The notes beneath the pieces were generated by a model. That model worked only from the letters and a program-made list of their open reading frames with translations, had not been told where the DNA came from and did no database searches. A stretch of DNA of 64,000 nucleotides from Magnaporthiopsis rhizophila (lineage: Eukaryota; Ascomycota; Sordariomycetes; Magnaporthales; Magnaporthaceae). How positions within the stretch are numbered: the first letter of the stretch is position 1; every line of letters begins with the position of its first letter. The stretch lies in assembly GCA_003049465.1 (NCBI GenBank), contig PYSS01000109.1:71032-135031 (forward strand). Reading direction: 5' to 3'. This document shows, piece after piece, positions 45,389 to 56,091 of this stretch. The translations under genes and the position numbers were made by a program.

Positions 45389-46509
45389 GGTGCCGAGGTC
45401 TGTCTGTGTCTGGTCTGTGTGTGAGGAAATGTGTCCAAGGGAACAGGATGATTCTTCAAGTACCGAATATCTAGTCCTTCAACGGCCTTGTCTCTGGACT
45501 ATATACAGTTCCCCTGCCCTCCAGTTCTTGGCGGACGCTGGTTGATGTGTCCGGGATTTATGCACGCCGGTGGAGACACGGAGTTATCGCTCGGCGCGCT
45601 TTTGCTTTGCATACGATAAAGAAACGACCCAGCCACGAGCGCCTACTCCCACCAGCGTGAACCTTGAATGCCCACTCTGCTGACACCTCGGCCTGCACAC
45701 CTAACCGGCCAACACGACCCTGTTACATGGGTTGCCACCCAACATCATTTATTCCTTGATACCAAATCAATTTAATAACCATTTCCGTATTCAACAAACC
45801 AACCATATATGCGACCTTCTTCTTGTTTCGGCCAGGCAAGACCTCCCCGACAATATCCAGCTCCTCCCGCTACATGACAGGCATGTCCTTTTCGCCCACC
45901 TAACCGCACGAAACAGCTCGGGTCCTAACCAAATCTGGTAATAAACGCGATGTGTGCAAAAAAAGATTCCAGGATTGGGGCATCCGCTTTTACTTTCGCC
46001 AATCAGTTTGCGTCTGCAAGAGCCGTTTATTTCCGAATCTGGACAGGACCCGGGCTGTTTCGCATCTGCCGGTGCATCCGAATGTCTGCCAATCCCTCGC
46101 CAACGGCGACCCGAGACCGACCGAACTGGCTCAACGCAAGCAAGCAGCATCACCTCCGTGACCTGCCCTTCTGGGTCGTGTAATTTTTTGCGTCTCACGA
46201 TAACGTAGAGAAAGCTGCCCACACAATACTACGATAACTGGTAGGTATATCTGGCAGCGTCGGTGACTGTTTCTTGCCGCATCTACGCGTGCTTGGGGAG
46301 CTTAGGTTCAAGTCACCGCGGCCGCTCCGCTATACCAACGCCAAAATCCCAGAGAGATTATTTCCAGCAAACGTCACCGGCCAGGTTTATGGTTGCCACA
46401 GCTAACTCAGTTGTGCATGTTACACAAGTGCAGGCTTTTATTTGAGGAACACAGCGTAGAGATTGCATTAGATGCTGTAAGCCCCAAAACAGAAGGATGT
46501 TCCCTTCCT
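45389..46509. other. Spacer without recognisable gene
   Basis: SDR promoter on the left and P450 3' flank on the right. No gene seen. A GGTTCAAGTC near 46307 resembles a tRNA B box but has no tRNA fold around it. Confidence 0.45.
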
Positions 46510-48536
46510 CTAAATCTTCTCCAGCCGCAACCGCAACCCATCCCTAGGTCTCATCACAACACACGGGTTCAGCAGCGGCACCCCCCTATGGCTGAGCCCG
46601 TCGCTCGGCAGGAAGCGGAACTCGGGCACGAGGCGCAGCAGCAGCACCTTGATCTCGAGCAGCGCGTACTGCCGGCCGATGCACACGCGCGGCCCGCCCA
46701 GGAACGTCATGACCGAGTAGGCCGAGACGTTGTCGCTGCGGTCCCAGCGCTCGGGGACGAACTCGGCCGCGTCGGCGCCCCAGATGCGCGTCGATGTGTT
46801 GATGGTGTGCGGCGAGAGCATCAGCGTTGTGCCCTTGGGGATGCGCGTGCCGCAGATGACGACGTCGCGGGCCGCCTCGCGCTGGGTCATGAGGGCTGCG
46901 GGTTGAGGGGAGTGATGTGTTAGCTGGTGGCCTAGGTGCGCCGGCTGGCTTTAGGGGCAAAAAGAAAAGAAACATACCGGTACCGTAAACTCGAACGACC
47001 TCCTTGACGAAGTTGCTCATGTATGGCATGCGCTCAATCTCGGCGTAGCCCGGCGTCGGGTTCTCCTTTAGCGTTTCCGTGATCTCGGCCCGCAGCCGGT
47101 CCTGGATCTCGGGCTTGGTAGCGAGCACGTAGCTGGCCCAGACCATGGTGCCGGCGACCGTCTCGTGGCCGGCTGCCAAGAAGTTGAGAAGCTAAGCCGA
47201 GCTGTTAGAAGAGATTCGTCACTTCGCGGGCAGAGGTCAGTCCAAAAACATACGTGCTCCATCATCAAATCCACCGTCAAAGGCTGCCCCCCAGCCAGCA
47301 TCTCCTCCACCATGTACGTCAGGAGATCGCGGCTCTCGGACTCGTCCTTTCCGCCGCCGCCGCCCCGCCGCTTCTGCCCGACGTCGCGGATGCGGTCCTG
47401 GACCAGCCGGCGCAGCATGACCCGGAGCTCGCGCGTGGCCTCGACCCACTCCCGGTTGGCCGGCACGAACCAGAGCAGCCGCCGGACGGGGACGGCCACG
47501 TTGATGAAGGAGATGAGGGCCGAGGCGTACGACGGGGCCAGCAGCTTCTCGTAGAGCTGGAGAAAGTCGAGGTCGAGCGAGCTGGACCGCAGGTTGCACA
47601 GCTCGATGCCCAGCGAGCTCACGCCGATGGTGTCGATGGTTGCTTTGGAGAAGACGTCGTACACTGTTTTTGTTAATATTTAGTTCTGGCAGCAATCGAA
47701 AATCGGATGCCTACTTTCGATGGTCCCCGCTGGACTCTCAGCAATCTCCCTGGCGAGGAAATCGACCAGGTCATCCGCCTTCTCCATAAAGAGAGGTAGA
47801 GTCCTCTTCAAATTAGCCAACGAAAACACATCTTGGCAGCGGTTTCGAAACATCCTGTCAGCAACCAGGCTCGTTTGTTTCCGTTTTTAGAAGCGTGTTC
47901 CAGACAAACGCATGACATACTCATAATCATCTTCCGCTGCTTCTTATGCTCTTCCCCTTCGGTAAACAGCAGTCCCGCACCGGCAATGTCGCCCACGAGG
48001 CGCTCAAACGACGCCGGCTTCTTGAAGTCGTAGCAGTGCGCCTGTAGCACCTCGCGGTGCGCCTCGACGCCGTTGACGAGCAGCAGCTCCGCGTTCGCGA
48101 AGCCAAAGTACCGCACGAACGGGCTCTCGGGCCAGCGGGCCGCCCACTCGAGCCAAAGCGCATCCGGGCGTGGGGCGCGATACTGGTTCAGCAGCTGGCC
48201 GAGCATAAAGTGACCGCGCTGCAATAATTGTCAGTAGGGGTTTTCCGTTCAGTGGCTGACATGCATACGAAGAAGGAGGTGATGGGAAGGAGGGAGCATC
48301 GCACGTGCCTTTGGAGTCGGCAGGTGTCGGAGCGGGGAGAAGAAAATGGGCTGGACGAAGATGCGGAAGATCTTGAGCAGCGTGTACTGCGCCAAGAACA
48401 GGATCCCGAAGATCTTGAGGAGCTCGTTTCTTCTGGATTCAACAGCCAGAGACGGCGACGGGGATGCCTGGATACGTCCCAGCAGCCCTACTACGGTCTC
48501 GAGCACCGACAGCAAGGCGCAGATCTGGAGATCCAT
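46510..48536 (-). CDS. Cytochrome P450 monooxygenase
   Basis: Six exons fit: 48536-48309, 48218-47921, 47831-47715, 47663-47254, 47191-46978 and 46895-46510, for 550 residues. The N-terminus has a hydrophobic anchor and then PLRHLPTPK. The I-helix motif is LLNFLAAGHETVAGT, the K-helix ExxR is in FVKEVVRVYGT, the PERF-like block is EFVPERWDRSD, and the heme loop is FLGGPRVCIGRQYALLE with Cys494 as iron ligand. All catalytic motifs are intact. The first intron can only be spliced in phase from a GC donor (AAG then GCACGT). P450s of this kind act in the ER membrane with a P450 reductase, often in secondary metabolism. The substrate is unknown. Its neighbours are an SDR and a peroxidase. Confidence 0.9.
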
Positions 48537-48710
48537 TGTGTCCCTCGTGCCAGCTGCTGCTGACGATGCTGGAGCTGGGTACTATTGTTGGACATGGACG
48601 CAAGGAGCGAGCGAGACGCTCCATACAGCGGAGCGGCCACCGTTCTTTATCTACGGTACCGAGCCCGAAAATCTGGTTGAGGCCAGCAGCCCGAACCAAT
48701 CTCGGATTTC

Positions 48711-48712
<2 letters not shown>

Positions 48713-48744
<32 letters not shown>

Positions 48745-48777
48745 NNNNNNNNNNNNNNNNNNNNNNNNNNNNNNNNN

Positions 48778-48811
<34 letters not shown>
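48713..48811. other. Assembly gap inside a T homopolymer
   Basis: T 48712-48743, G, unknown bases 48745-48777, then T 48778-48811. It lies about 180 bases upstream of the P450 start. Confidence 0.95.
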
Positions 48812-50234
48812 CTGGGGCTCGCGTTGCGTTGCGCTGCCGTGGCACAGATTGCTCCCTCGTCCTTTCCTTGTATAACCCCTCCACTGTTGTACATATTGAC
48901 ACATCTCACCTGGTACGCATTTAGCCCCCTGAAAGGTGCACCTTTGCCCCTCCGGTCATCAAACGGCCCGCCCATGTCGCTGCCCGGTCCGGTGTCCCGG
49001 AGACTGGAATTGGACCTGCTTCATGTCGCTTCGCGTGGGGTGACAGGCCTCCCGCTTATCAATCTGTGTCCACACTGTTGCGCTCGGGCGTCCCTTCGCT
49101 TGGGCTCGTCGTCTACTGTATGTAAAAAGATGCCGTGAAGCGGATCACAAGCGGCGTCCCAGCGGGAGGGTAACACGACTAGGTCTGCAAGGGGCAGGGG
49201 TATCCACCTGCTGCGTCCAGACGGTGTTCATTTGCCGGGCCGCGTGGTATGCTGGGTTGTCTGTTATGCACGCCTCGACGAGATGACAACGATAGAGCAA
49301 AGTTGAGAAAAATGAGCATGCTGCGGTCTCGATGAGCGTCAGTGAAGCTACCTACACTATTCCAGGATCATAAACGTTATATTCGGGCGAACTCGAAATC
49401 TGAAATCTGGCATTATGGATAAGGAAAAAAACTTATTTTTTCCAATATTCGGAACGTTCGGATGAAAAGGCGGGATGTCTAACGTTATGATACTCGAAGG
49501 ATGTAGTTATTGCTGGAAAATCAGTCCCCGATGCCGTCGTACGAAGGAGTTTGGGTTGCATCGTATTAAACCCTGACACCCCTCCAGTGTCAACGAGGAT
49601 CAGGCTGGTAATCAACATCTACACCAGGTACGACAAAGCGTCATGATTCATAACTTATTTCGCCGGGGCATGGGCCGATCCACGAAAAACGGATGGGACG
49701 GGATTTTGCGGAGACCGGAAATCAAATCAAGAAATGGGCTCAGATGGGATGTCAGAGTGCCATCAAAGGAGTCTCCAGCCAAGTCGATTCGTTGGCCTTA
49801 TTAGCCGCAATAATCCCGACAGATAGAGTGACGGCACTGTATCTAGAGAAACAATACGCGGCTCCTGGCCGTGGTGCCTTGACCACAATGCAACCACGGC
49901 CCAACTCGCTACCAAAGAGGCAAGAACAAGGTGATCTGCAGGACGTAGTATCCACGCCGAAAACCACTCTATCCCATCCGCCCAGACATTTTGTGCGGCA
50001 AACAAAGCTGACATGATAAACTAGAAAAAAAAAAGAACTTGAAAAAAAAAAAAAAAACGCCTCGCAAACACCACATACCAGTACCCTTGATTTTCCAGTA
50101 CATACGCGTCGTATCCACTTCGACGGTGCTCCATGCCAAAACGTCATGACGTGACAAGAAACAAAGGACAAAAAAACATTATAACAAAAAAATAGGGGAT
50201 ATTAAAAAACAACCGCAGGCTGACCCCCCACAGC
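48812..50234. other. Spacer without recognisable gene
   Basis: About 1.4 kb with no supported reading frame. The right end is the 3' flank of BIR1. Confidence 0.45.
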
Positions 50235-53067
50235 TCAGGGCTCCACAACAATCTCTTCAAGAACCCGCATGGCCCTCGAGCCCTCCCTCTCGAACGAGCT
50301 CACCAGCGCCTCGCACTCTTGCCTAAGCCTCTTCTCTGCCTGACCAGCGTTGTAGTAGATCCACTCCTCGACTGTCATACGTTTTTCGGGTGACGTCAGG
50401 TCACTGCCCTTGGCCATGAAACGGGCGGCCGCCGAGTCGAGGCCGCCAACGCCGTTCTCCTTGTTGACGTCGCGCTCATCTCCATCGAGGCCATGCTCCG
50501 CAAAGACGAGATCGAGATCCACCTCGGTCCACGGAGTGGTGCTCTGGAGCCCGCCGATGGTCCTGGGGTTGCCCTGAAGACGCTTCGAGGGCGAGGGCGT
50601 GCCGCCGCGCACGGGCGTGGAAGTGACGTCGTAGTAGTGGTGTTGCTTGGTGCTGCTGGGTGCCAATACAACCTTCTTCATGACGGCGCCTGCCGCTGGT
50701 CTTGACGAGGGAGGCTGGTTCTCGGCGTCTGAAGACTGTGGTGACTGGGACGGAGACAGAGCTGCCTGCTTTGCCGATGGTGTGGCGGGCGGGGGTGGGA
50801 AATGGCGGGATGCTGATAACGGTGGAACCGGCATGGACTTCTGTGCTGGAGGAGGTGACACAGCGACTGGTGCCTTGGCGGCAAGGGGCTTGCTTGCGGC
50901 CGCAGCAGCGGAGCCCTTTGCTGTTTCCGGCTCTGGAGTGCGGCTCGGCTCGGCCGTAGCCAAGGATGGCCTCTTCGGCTCAGGCACAGGGCCGGTGGAC
51001 AGGCGTGACTGCTGGCTGGATGTTGAGGCTCGTGACGCCGTTGACTTTTTCGGCCGTCCTCGTCCTCTCTTTGGCGGGGGTGCTTCGTGTTGAACGACAG
51101 TAGCAGTGCTCGATTCGTGCACTTCCGAGGCGTCGTGGAACACCTCGACCTCAGCATCATCTTCGTGCTGGTCCGCCGCAACGCTAGGCTCCCTCGCAGC
51201 TTCTGGCTGCTCGACTTCGGGCTCGATCTCCATTTCTGGCTCGGGTTCGGGTTTAGGCTCCGGCTCTTTGGCCTTCTTCACCTGCTTGGACACCTTGCGC
51301 ACAGCAGGCTTCCGGCCCTTCTTGGGAACGGCGAGCTCCTGGGATTGGGGTGCGGCAGACACCTCGGCCTCGAGTGCCTCAAGTTCTGCATCGACTAATT
51401 CGTCGTTGGGCTCCGCAGGAGCCGGATTGAACATTGCGTAGTCAGCGTTGGCTTCATCCTGGGACTTCCGAACGGGCGCCCTCTTCGCCGTAACCTTCTT
51501 TCCCTTGGCCTTGGGTGCTGCTGCGGGAGCCTTCTTTCTTTCCGATCCCGAGTCTCCGGCAAGCTCCTCCTCGTCCGTCATTGGGCGGTCTAGGTCGGCC
51601 TGTAGTTGACGGTCGATCTCGGCATCGGCCATTTCGTCGTCGTGGAGAGAAACGGCAGACGTGGTGGATACGACAGAGGCCGCAGAAGCCTTGCGGGATT
51701 TTGTCTTGGCTGTTGTTCCAGCCCGCTTCTTTGTGGCGGCTGCCTTTGGCCGTACATCAGCATCCACCATCTCGACGTCGGCTTGTGATGCTATGGTCAC
51801 GACCGACGCGTCCGGGTTCTGACTTCCACGGGTCCTCGTAGCGCGCTTTTTTGGCGCGGGCGCCTCTGCGTTTGTAAGGACCGAGTCCTCCACAGCATCG
51901 CTCGCCCTCTTCCGCCCTCGTGCAGGCTTGGGTGGAGGTGGGGGCGGCATGTTGGCATCTTGCGCGTCGGCATCCTCGTGAATCTCGACAGGCTCGTCCT
52001 TCTTCGCCTTTGTCTTCCTGCCCTTGGAAGCAGGGGCTTTCCTGGTTCTTGTCGTCTTCTTGCTGGCGGTTGTGACGACTGACGACATTGTCATGACGCT
52101 ATCTTCGTGGTCGGCCGCGATATCGGCTACGGAGGTGACATCGGAGGCTGCCGTGACAGCTGACTGTGTTGACACGCGCGAGACCTTGGAGCCTCGCGGA
52201 AGTCTCGACTTGGGTAACCTCTTGGGGGGCGCTGGCTTCTTGTTGATGAGTTCGAAGAATGGGCAGCCCGACGCTCTCTTAAAGTGCTCGTCCCTGATGT
52301 ACTGGTCAGCAAGCACTCGGTAACGCGGCGCGCGCGAACGAGCGGGACTCACATAGGCTTGTCTGCGGCCTCCCAACCATCCAGCGAGAGCTGGCAGTAC
52401 GCGCAGGTCGTGTTGTCGTCTGACTCGTTTGTTGGTGTGTATATCCAACCAGCCTCGGCCAGCTGGAAAGCGCGTTTGGGGCCCTGTCAGCACATCTGGG
52501 ACTTGTGAGGGCGTGCATATTTGCAGCTGGCGTGAACTCACCTGCTTCGTCTTGCACTTCCAGCCCTTCTTGCTCTCATACGGCCACTTCCCGGCAAAGG
52601 TGGCCTTGCGCGCCTCGACCATGCGAGGATCCCTGGGGTCCACCTGCTCCAGACCCTGGCACTCGGCCTCGACGGCGGCAGTGACGGCCCAGCCGCAGTC
52701 AGGAGAGTGCTTCAGATGCTCCTCGACGGGGCTGTCGTCGGCCTCCCAGCCATCCATGTTCTTGTTGCAGAGAAAACAGACGACGTTGTCGGGATTGCCC
52801 GGATGGGGATCGAAGTAGAAACCGGCCTTGGCAAGCTGCGCACATGGGGGCAGAAAGGGTCAGTCAGCAATGCTGCACCAGACGACGATTTCCAGCGAGA
52901 TGATGTATGTGGGCACGAACCTCAAACGGCGGCAAAAACTTGTGTGGCCATGACAGCGTCTTTGGGGTCCTCGAGCTGGAGTTGGAGGCGCGTCGCTGCT
53001 TCGTCACGGCCTGCGGTCCCAGAAAAGACGAGAGACGGTTCTCGTAGACAAGATACCGGTCGTCCAT
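50235..53067 (-). CDS. BIR1: Bir1, survivin-like chromosomal passenger subunit
   Basis: Exons 53067-52921, 52835-52542, 52462-52353 and 52293-50235 give 869 residues. There are two BIR zinc domains. BIR-1 ligands are Cys69, Cys72, His89, Cys96 (CFLCNKNMDGWEADDSP); BIR-2 ligands are Cys167, Cys170, His187, Cys194 (CAYCQLSLDGWEAADKP). The next 550 residues are a long disordered Lys/Ala/Pro/Glu-rich linker with AT-hook-like RGRGRPKKS. The last 60 residues (MTVEEWIYYNAGQAEKRLRQ and onward) form the conserved helix expected to bind the INCENP/borealin partners. Bir1 targets Aurora B to centromeres and the spindle midzone. The two-BIR, long-linker layout is standard for fungi. It is intact. Confidence 0.93.
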
Positions 53068-54159
53068 GGCGACAGTGGGCTGTCTGTGCAGAGACAGGCG
53101 GATGATGGGCGCGTCTGGTGTGGTGGTTCTGGGGGAATCGAGATTGTCGCGAGGGGTCCGTTGGAGGAGGCTTCGGGATAGCCTAGAAAGGTTCAAATCG
53201 GCGCGACAGACACGGGCGAGCTGCTGATGCTGCGATATTCTAATTGCCCGGAGGAAAGGTTATGACCTGGACCGCGGCTGGTGGTGGAAGTGAAGCAGCG
53301 CGAGCGAGAACAAGTGCGGGCAGGCGGCGGCGGGTTGTGTGTGATTCGCAGCGCTTTCGGTTGTCGCAGTCGCGATTGTTATGGTCGCGTTTGTTTACAT
53401 TGATGGCAGGCGCAAGGCCCACCTCTCCATCTTCAAACCTGGTCGCTCCTGCAGGATGTGGGGTCCAACCCCACTCGGCTAGGTACACTTTAACGTGCGT
53501 TTCAGCGCACGCCACAGGCACACGCTAAAGCCAATTGGTCGTCGTCGCTGTCGCTGTCGCTGTCAATTCGTCGATGCAATGCACGCAACAAAGCAGGCCT
53601 CGTGAGCCTGTCTTTCAATCAAATGGCATGGGTTCCAGAGACTGTGCCATGACTCGGTGCGCCAGAATCAAGCGCCCGACCTTATCGCTCTGGGGCTCCA
53701 ACACCCAATCGTAGGATGGTATCATGGATGGGTACAGAAGGAGGCGTCGTTTCGGCACTCAGCCCCAATCCGCGATCTACCGATGCTCCCGCCCCTCGCT
53801 TGAGGCTCTGTGCAGGGATGTTGGACGTCACCGACTTTATGACGATGGGCTCGCCGGCTGGCTCAGCTGGGCTACCTCACTGATTCCCCGCCCGAACCGG
53901 ATGGAACAGATAGGAGTTGATGTTGGCCGCGCCTTAGCAGGAGCTCATGTTTGCTTGGATGATTGACGTGGAGCTTTAATAGGATGAATGGTGACATGGT
54001 CTCGTTTGGACACGCCTTTTCGATCAGTCGAAGCCTTTCTGCGAATCCCCAACTGGGTCGATTCTAATACAAAACTGATATTAACATACTTCATAAAAAT
54101 TACGCGTATCGAATCTCGAGAACGTCTATCTAAGAATACAAAAGCACCAAAGCGGAAAC
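53068..54159. other. Spacer without recognisable gene
   Basis: BIR1 promoter side and 3' flank of the TmpA-like gene. A short GTCGCTGTCGCTGTC run is near 53543. No gene seen. Confidence 0.45.
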
Positions 54160-56091
54160 TCAGGAGTCGAAGATGGCACCATAAGCGGGGACGCCCCGCG
54201 TCTCAAGCCCATACACAACCTTGCGCGTGACGCGCTGGTTCGAGATGATGACGACGGCCTCGCACTTGCCCAGCGGCCGTCCGTCCTTCCTCCTCCTGCC
54301 GTCGCCCGGCGCAACCCCCGCGGCGTTAGTCCTCCCGCTGGCCTCGTACATGCGGTACGCCATGGCCACGAGGTCCGGACGACCCTGCGTGCGCGTGTCG
54401 TGGATAATGGCGTCCGGGTCCGCGCGCAGCACCGTGTCGATGACGCCCTTGCCGAAGGTTTCGAGCGGCGACGGGGCCGACCAGATGACGCGGACGGGAT
54501 GGTCGGGCATCTCGGCGAACAGAGCCAGGCAAGGCGCGATGCCGGACCCGGTCGCCATGATGATGACGGGCTCGAACATGCCGGCGACGCGCATGACACC
54601 GTACTGCGGCACGCCGCGCGTCCAGATCTGCTTGGGCGGCGACGCGATGATCTTGCGCGTCCAGTCGCCCGCGTCCGAGATGACGACCGAGAAGCCCGTC
54701 TGGCCCGCGTTGGAGAGCCCGAGCCTGGACAGCGCCGCGAGCTGCTGCTGGTGGTGCTTGCGCGCGGCAGCCTTGGCCTGCGCCGCCGCCTTAATGGAGG
54801 CGAGGTCGGTGGCGTTGCTGCCGTCGTCGGCCAGCAACGACGGCGGCGACGACGAGTAGCCGGACGGCGCCGGGGAAGTGGGCGCGAGCAGTGCGACGGT
54901 CGAATCGGTCTGCAGGAACGACGCGCCTGCAGCCTTGGGGTTCGGGATCACGGCAAAGGCGTGCGTCTCCCGCAGCGGCGCGTCGGACAGTCGGATCGCC
55001 TGGCCGTAGTGCCCGTCGGCGAAGTTGAAGTTGAGCTTGACGCAGTGCTTGGAGACCGCCTCCACCTGCACCTCGCGGCGGCGGAGGCGGGTCCAGGGGT
55101 AGATGACGAGCAGCGTGATGAGGACGAGGAGCCAGAACGACGCGTTCGCGACCAGGGCCTGTCCGCCTGGCAGGCCCACGGCGGCCGCGTCGTCAAAGGT
55201 GACGAGCAGCGTCTGCGCCCAGAACAGCAGCACGACGGACCATCCCATAAACCGGTGGATGCCCTCGAACCAGTTGTGCATGACCACGCGGAGCTTCGGG
55301 TGGGCGAAGACGAGGATCAGAGCAAGCATGACGAAGATGGTGTAGGTGACCAGGTACACGTAGCCCCTGAGAGCAGAGAGCACCTGGTCCCGGTCTCTTT
55401 GCTGGTAGTCGATTGTGATGAGGACGACAAAGGCCATGTACCAGACCGTCGCGGCAACGCCGCAGCCGCTGTGGATGCCCCCGTACGAGTACACCTTGGC
55501 GAAGAGGCGCCGGAAACGGAGGGGTAGGTTCTTGGGCCAGGTTCCGAAGACGATAAACATGATGTTTACCACGTGCTCGTTGCGGATGAGGAGCGCCACG
55601 AAAAGGTTGGCCGACACCGCGATGGAGGCGTCCTTGTGCGTGAGACGCGGGCCTCCAGCCGCGCTGCGGCCAATGAGGATGAACAAGACCAGAAAGTTGA
55701 CGAGGAAGGCCAGCGTGAAGATGCGCCGGTAGACTGAGCCGAAGTTCCACCGAAGATAGCGGTAGACGCGAGATCCCCTTTTTGGCGGCAGCGGCAGAAG
55801 GTCCTCCTCGCCCCCGGGTGGGGACCGTGGAGGAGGAGGAGCGGATCCAGGGGCGGGTGTGGGTGCGATGGGGGATGTGGCGGCCAGATGCCCCTGGCCG
55901 TGGCCCTCCTCCAGACCGCGGATGTCGAGAATCTGACTCTCTCGGCATCCCAGGAAGAACGCTCTTGTTGGCCGGGAGATGGTAGAGCTGGAGTTGCTGA
56001 AAATGCTTTGCCTATCAGGCTCTTCGCGCATGGGCACCGGCCAGAACCTCTGGTCGTGCACCTGCGGCGATGTATTGCCCGGATAGGCCAT
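54160..56091 (-). CDS. tmpA: TmpA-like integral membrane flavoprotein
   Basis: One exon of 643 residues, taken from MAYPGNTSPQVHDQ; an upstream ATG at 56196 in the same frame adds 35 residues but fits the family less well. About six membrane segments lie between residues 120 and 360 (for example FTLAFLVNFLVLFILIG and VVLLFWAQTLLVTF). The C-terminal half is a ferredoxin-reductase-like domain; its nucleotide-binding start is GMFEPVIIMATGSGIAPCLA. The heme-coordinating His pattern of true ferric reductases is not obvious. In Aspergillus nidulans TmpA is a plasma-membrane flavoprotein needed for a signal that starts conidiation. An Ala/Lys/Gln-rich insert sits near residue 460-480. Confidence 0.82.
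   Translation of the reverse strand: MAYPGNTSPQVHDQRFWPVPMREEPDRQSIFSNSSSTISRPTRAFFLGCRESQILDIRGLEEGHGQGHLAATSPIAPTPAPGSAPPPPRSPPGGEEDLLPLPPKRGSRVYRYLRWNFGSVYRRIFTLAFLVNFLVLFILIGRSAAGGPRLTHKDASIAVSANLFVALLIRNEHVVNIMFIVFGTWPKNLPLRFRRLFAKVYSYGGIHSGCGVAATVWYMAFVVLITIDYQQRDRDQVLSALRGYVYLVTYTIFVMLALILVFAHPKLRVVMHNWFEGIHRFMGWSVVLLFWAQTLLVTFDDAAAVGLPGGQALVANASFWLLVLITLLVIYPWTRLRRREVQVEAVSKHCVKLNFNFADGHYGQAIRLSDAPLRETHAFAVIPNPKAAGASFLQTDSTVALLAPTSPAPSGYSSSPPSLLADDGSNATDLASIKAAAQAKAAARKHHQQQLAALSRLGLSNAGQTGFSVVISDAGDWTRKIIASPPKQIWTRGVPQYGVMRVAGMFEPVIIMATGSGIAPCLALFAEMPDHPVRVIWSAPSPLETFGKGVIDTVLRADPDAIIHDTRTQGRPDLVAMAYRMYEASGRTNAAGVAPGDGRRRKDGRPLGKCEAVVIISNQRVTRKVVYGLETRGVPAYGAIFDS

Noticed and set aside
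46250..46335. tRNA candidate around GGTTCAAGTC
   Set aside because: The arms beside the B-box-like sequence do not pair and no anticodon stem was found.
54400..55527. 375-codon plus-strand open frame
   Set aside because: Antisense of the TmpA-like gene, charged and without domain signs.
54160..56091. True ferric reductase (FRE) assignment
   Set aside because: The membrane part lacks an obvious bis-heme His pattern; the TmpA group fits better.
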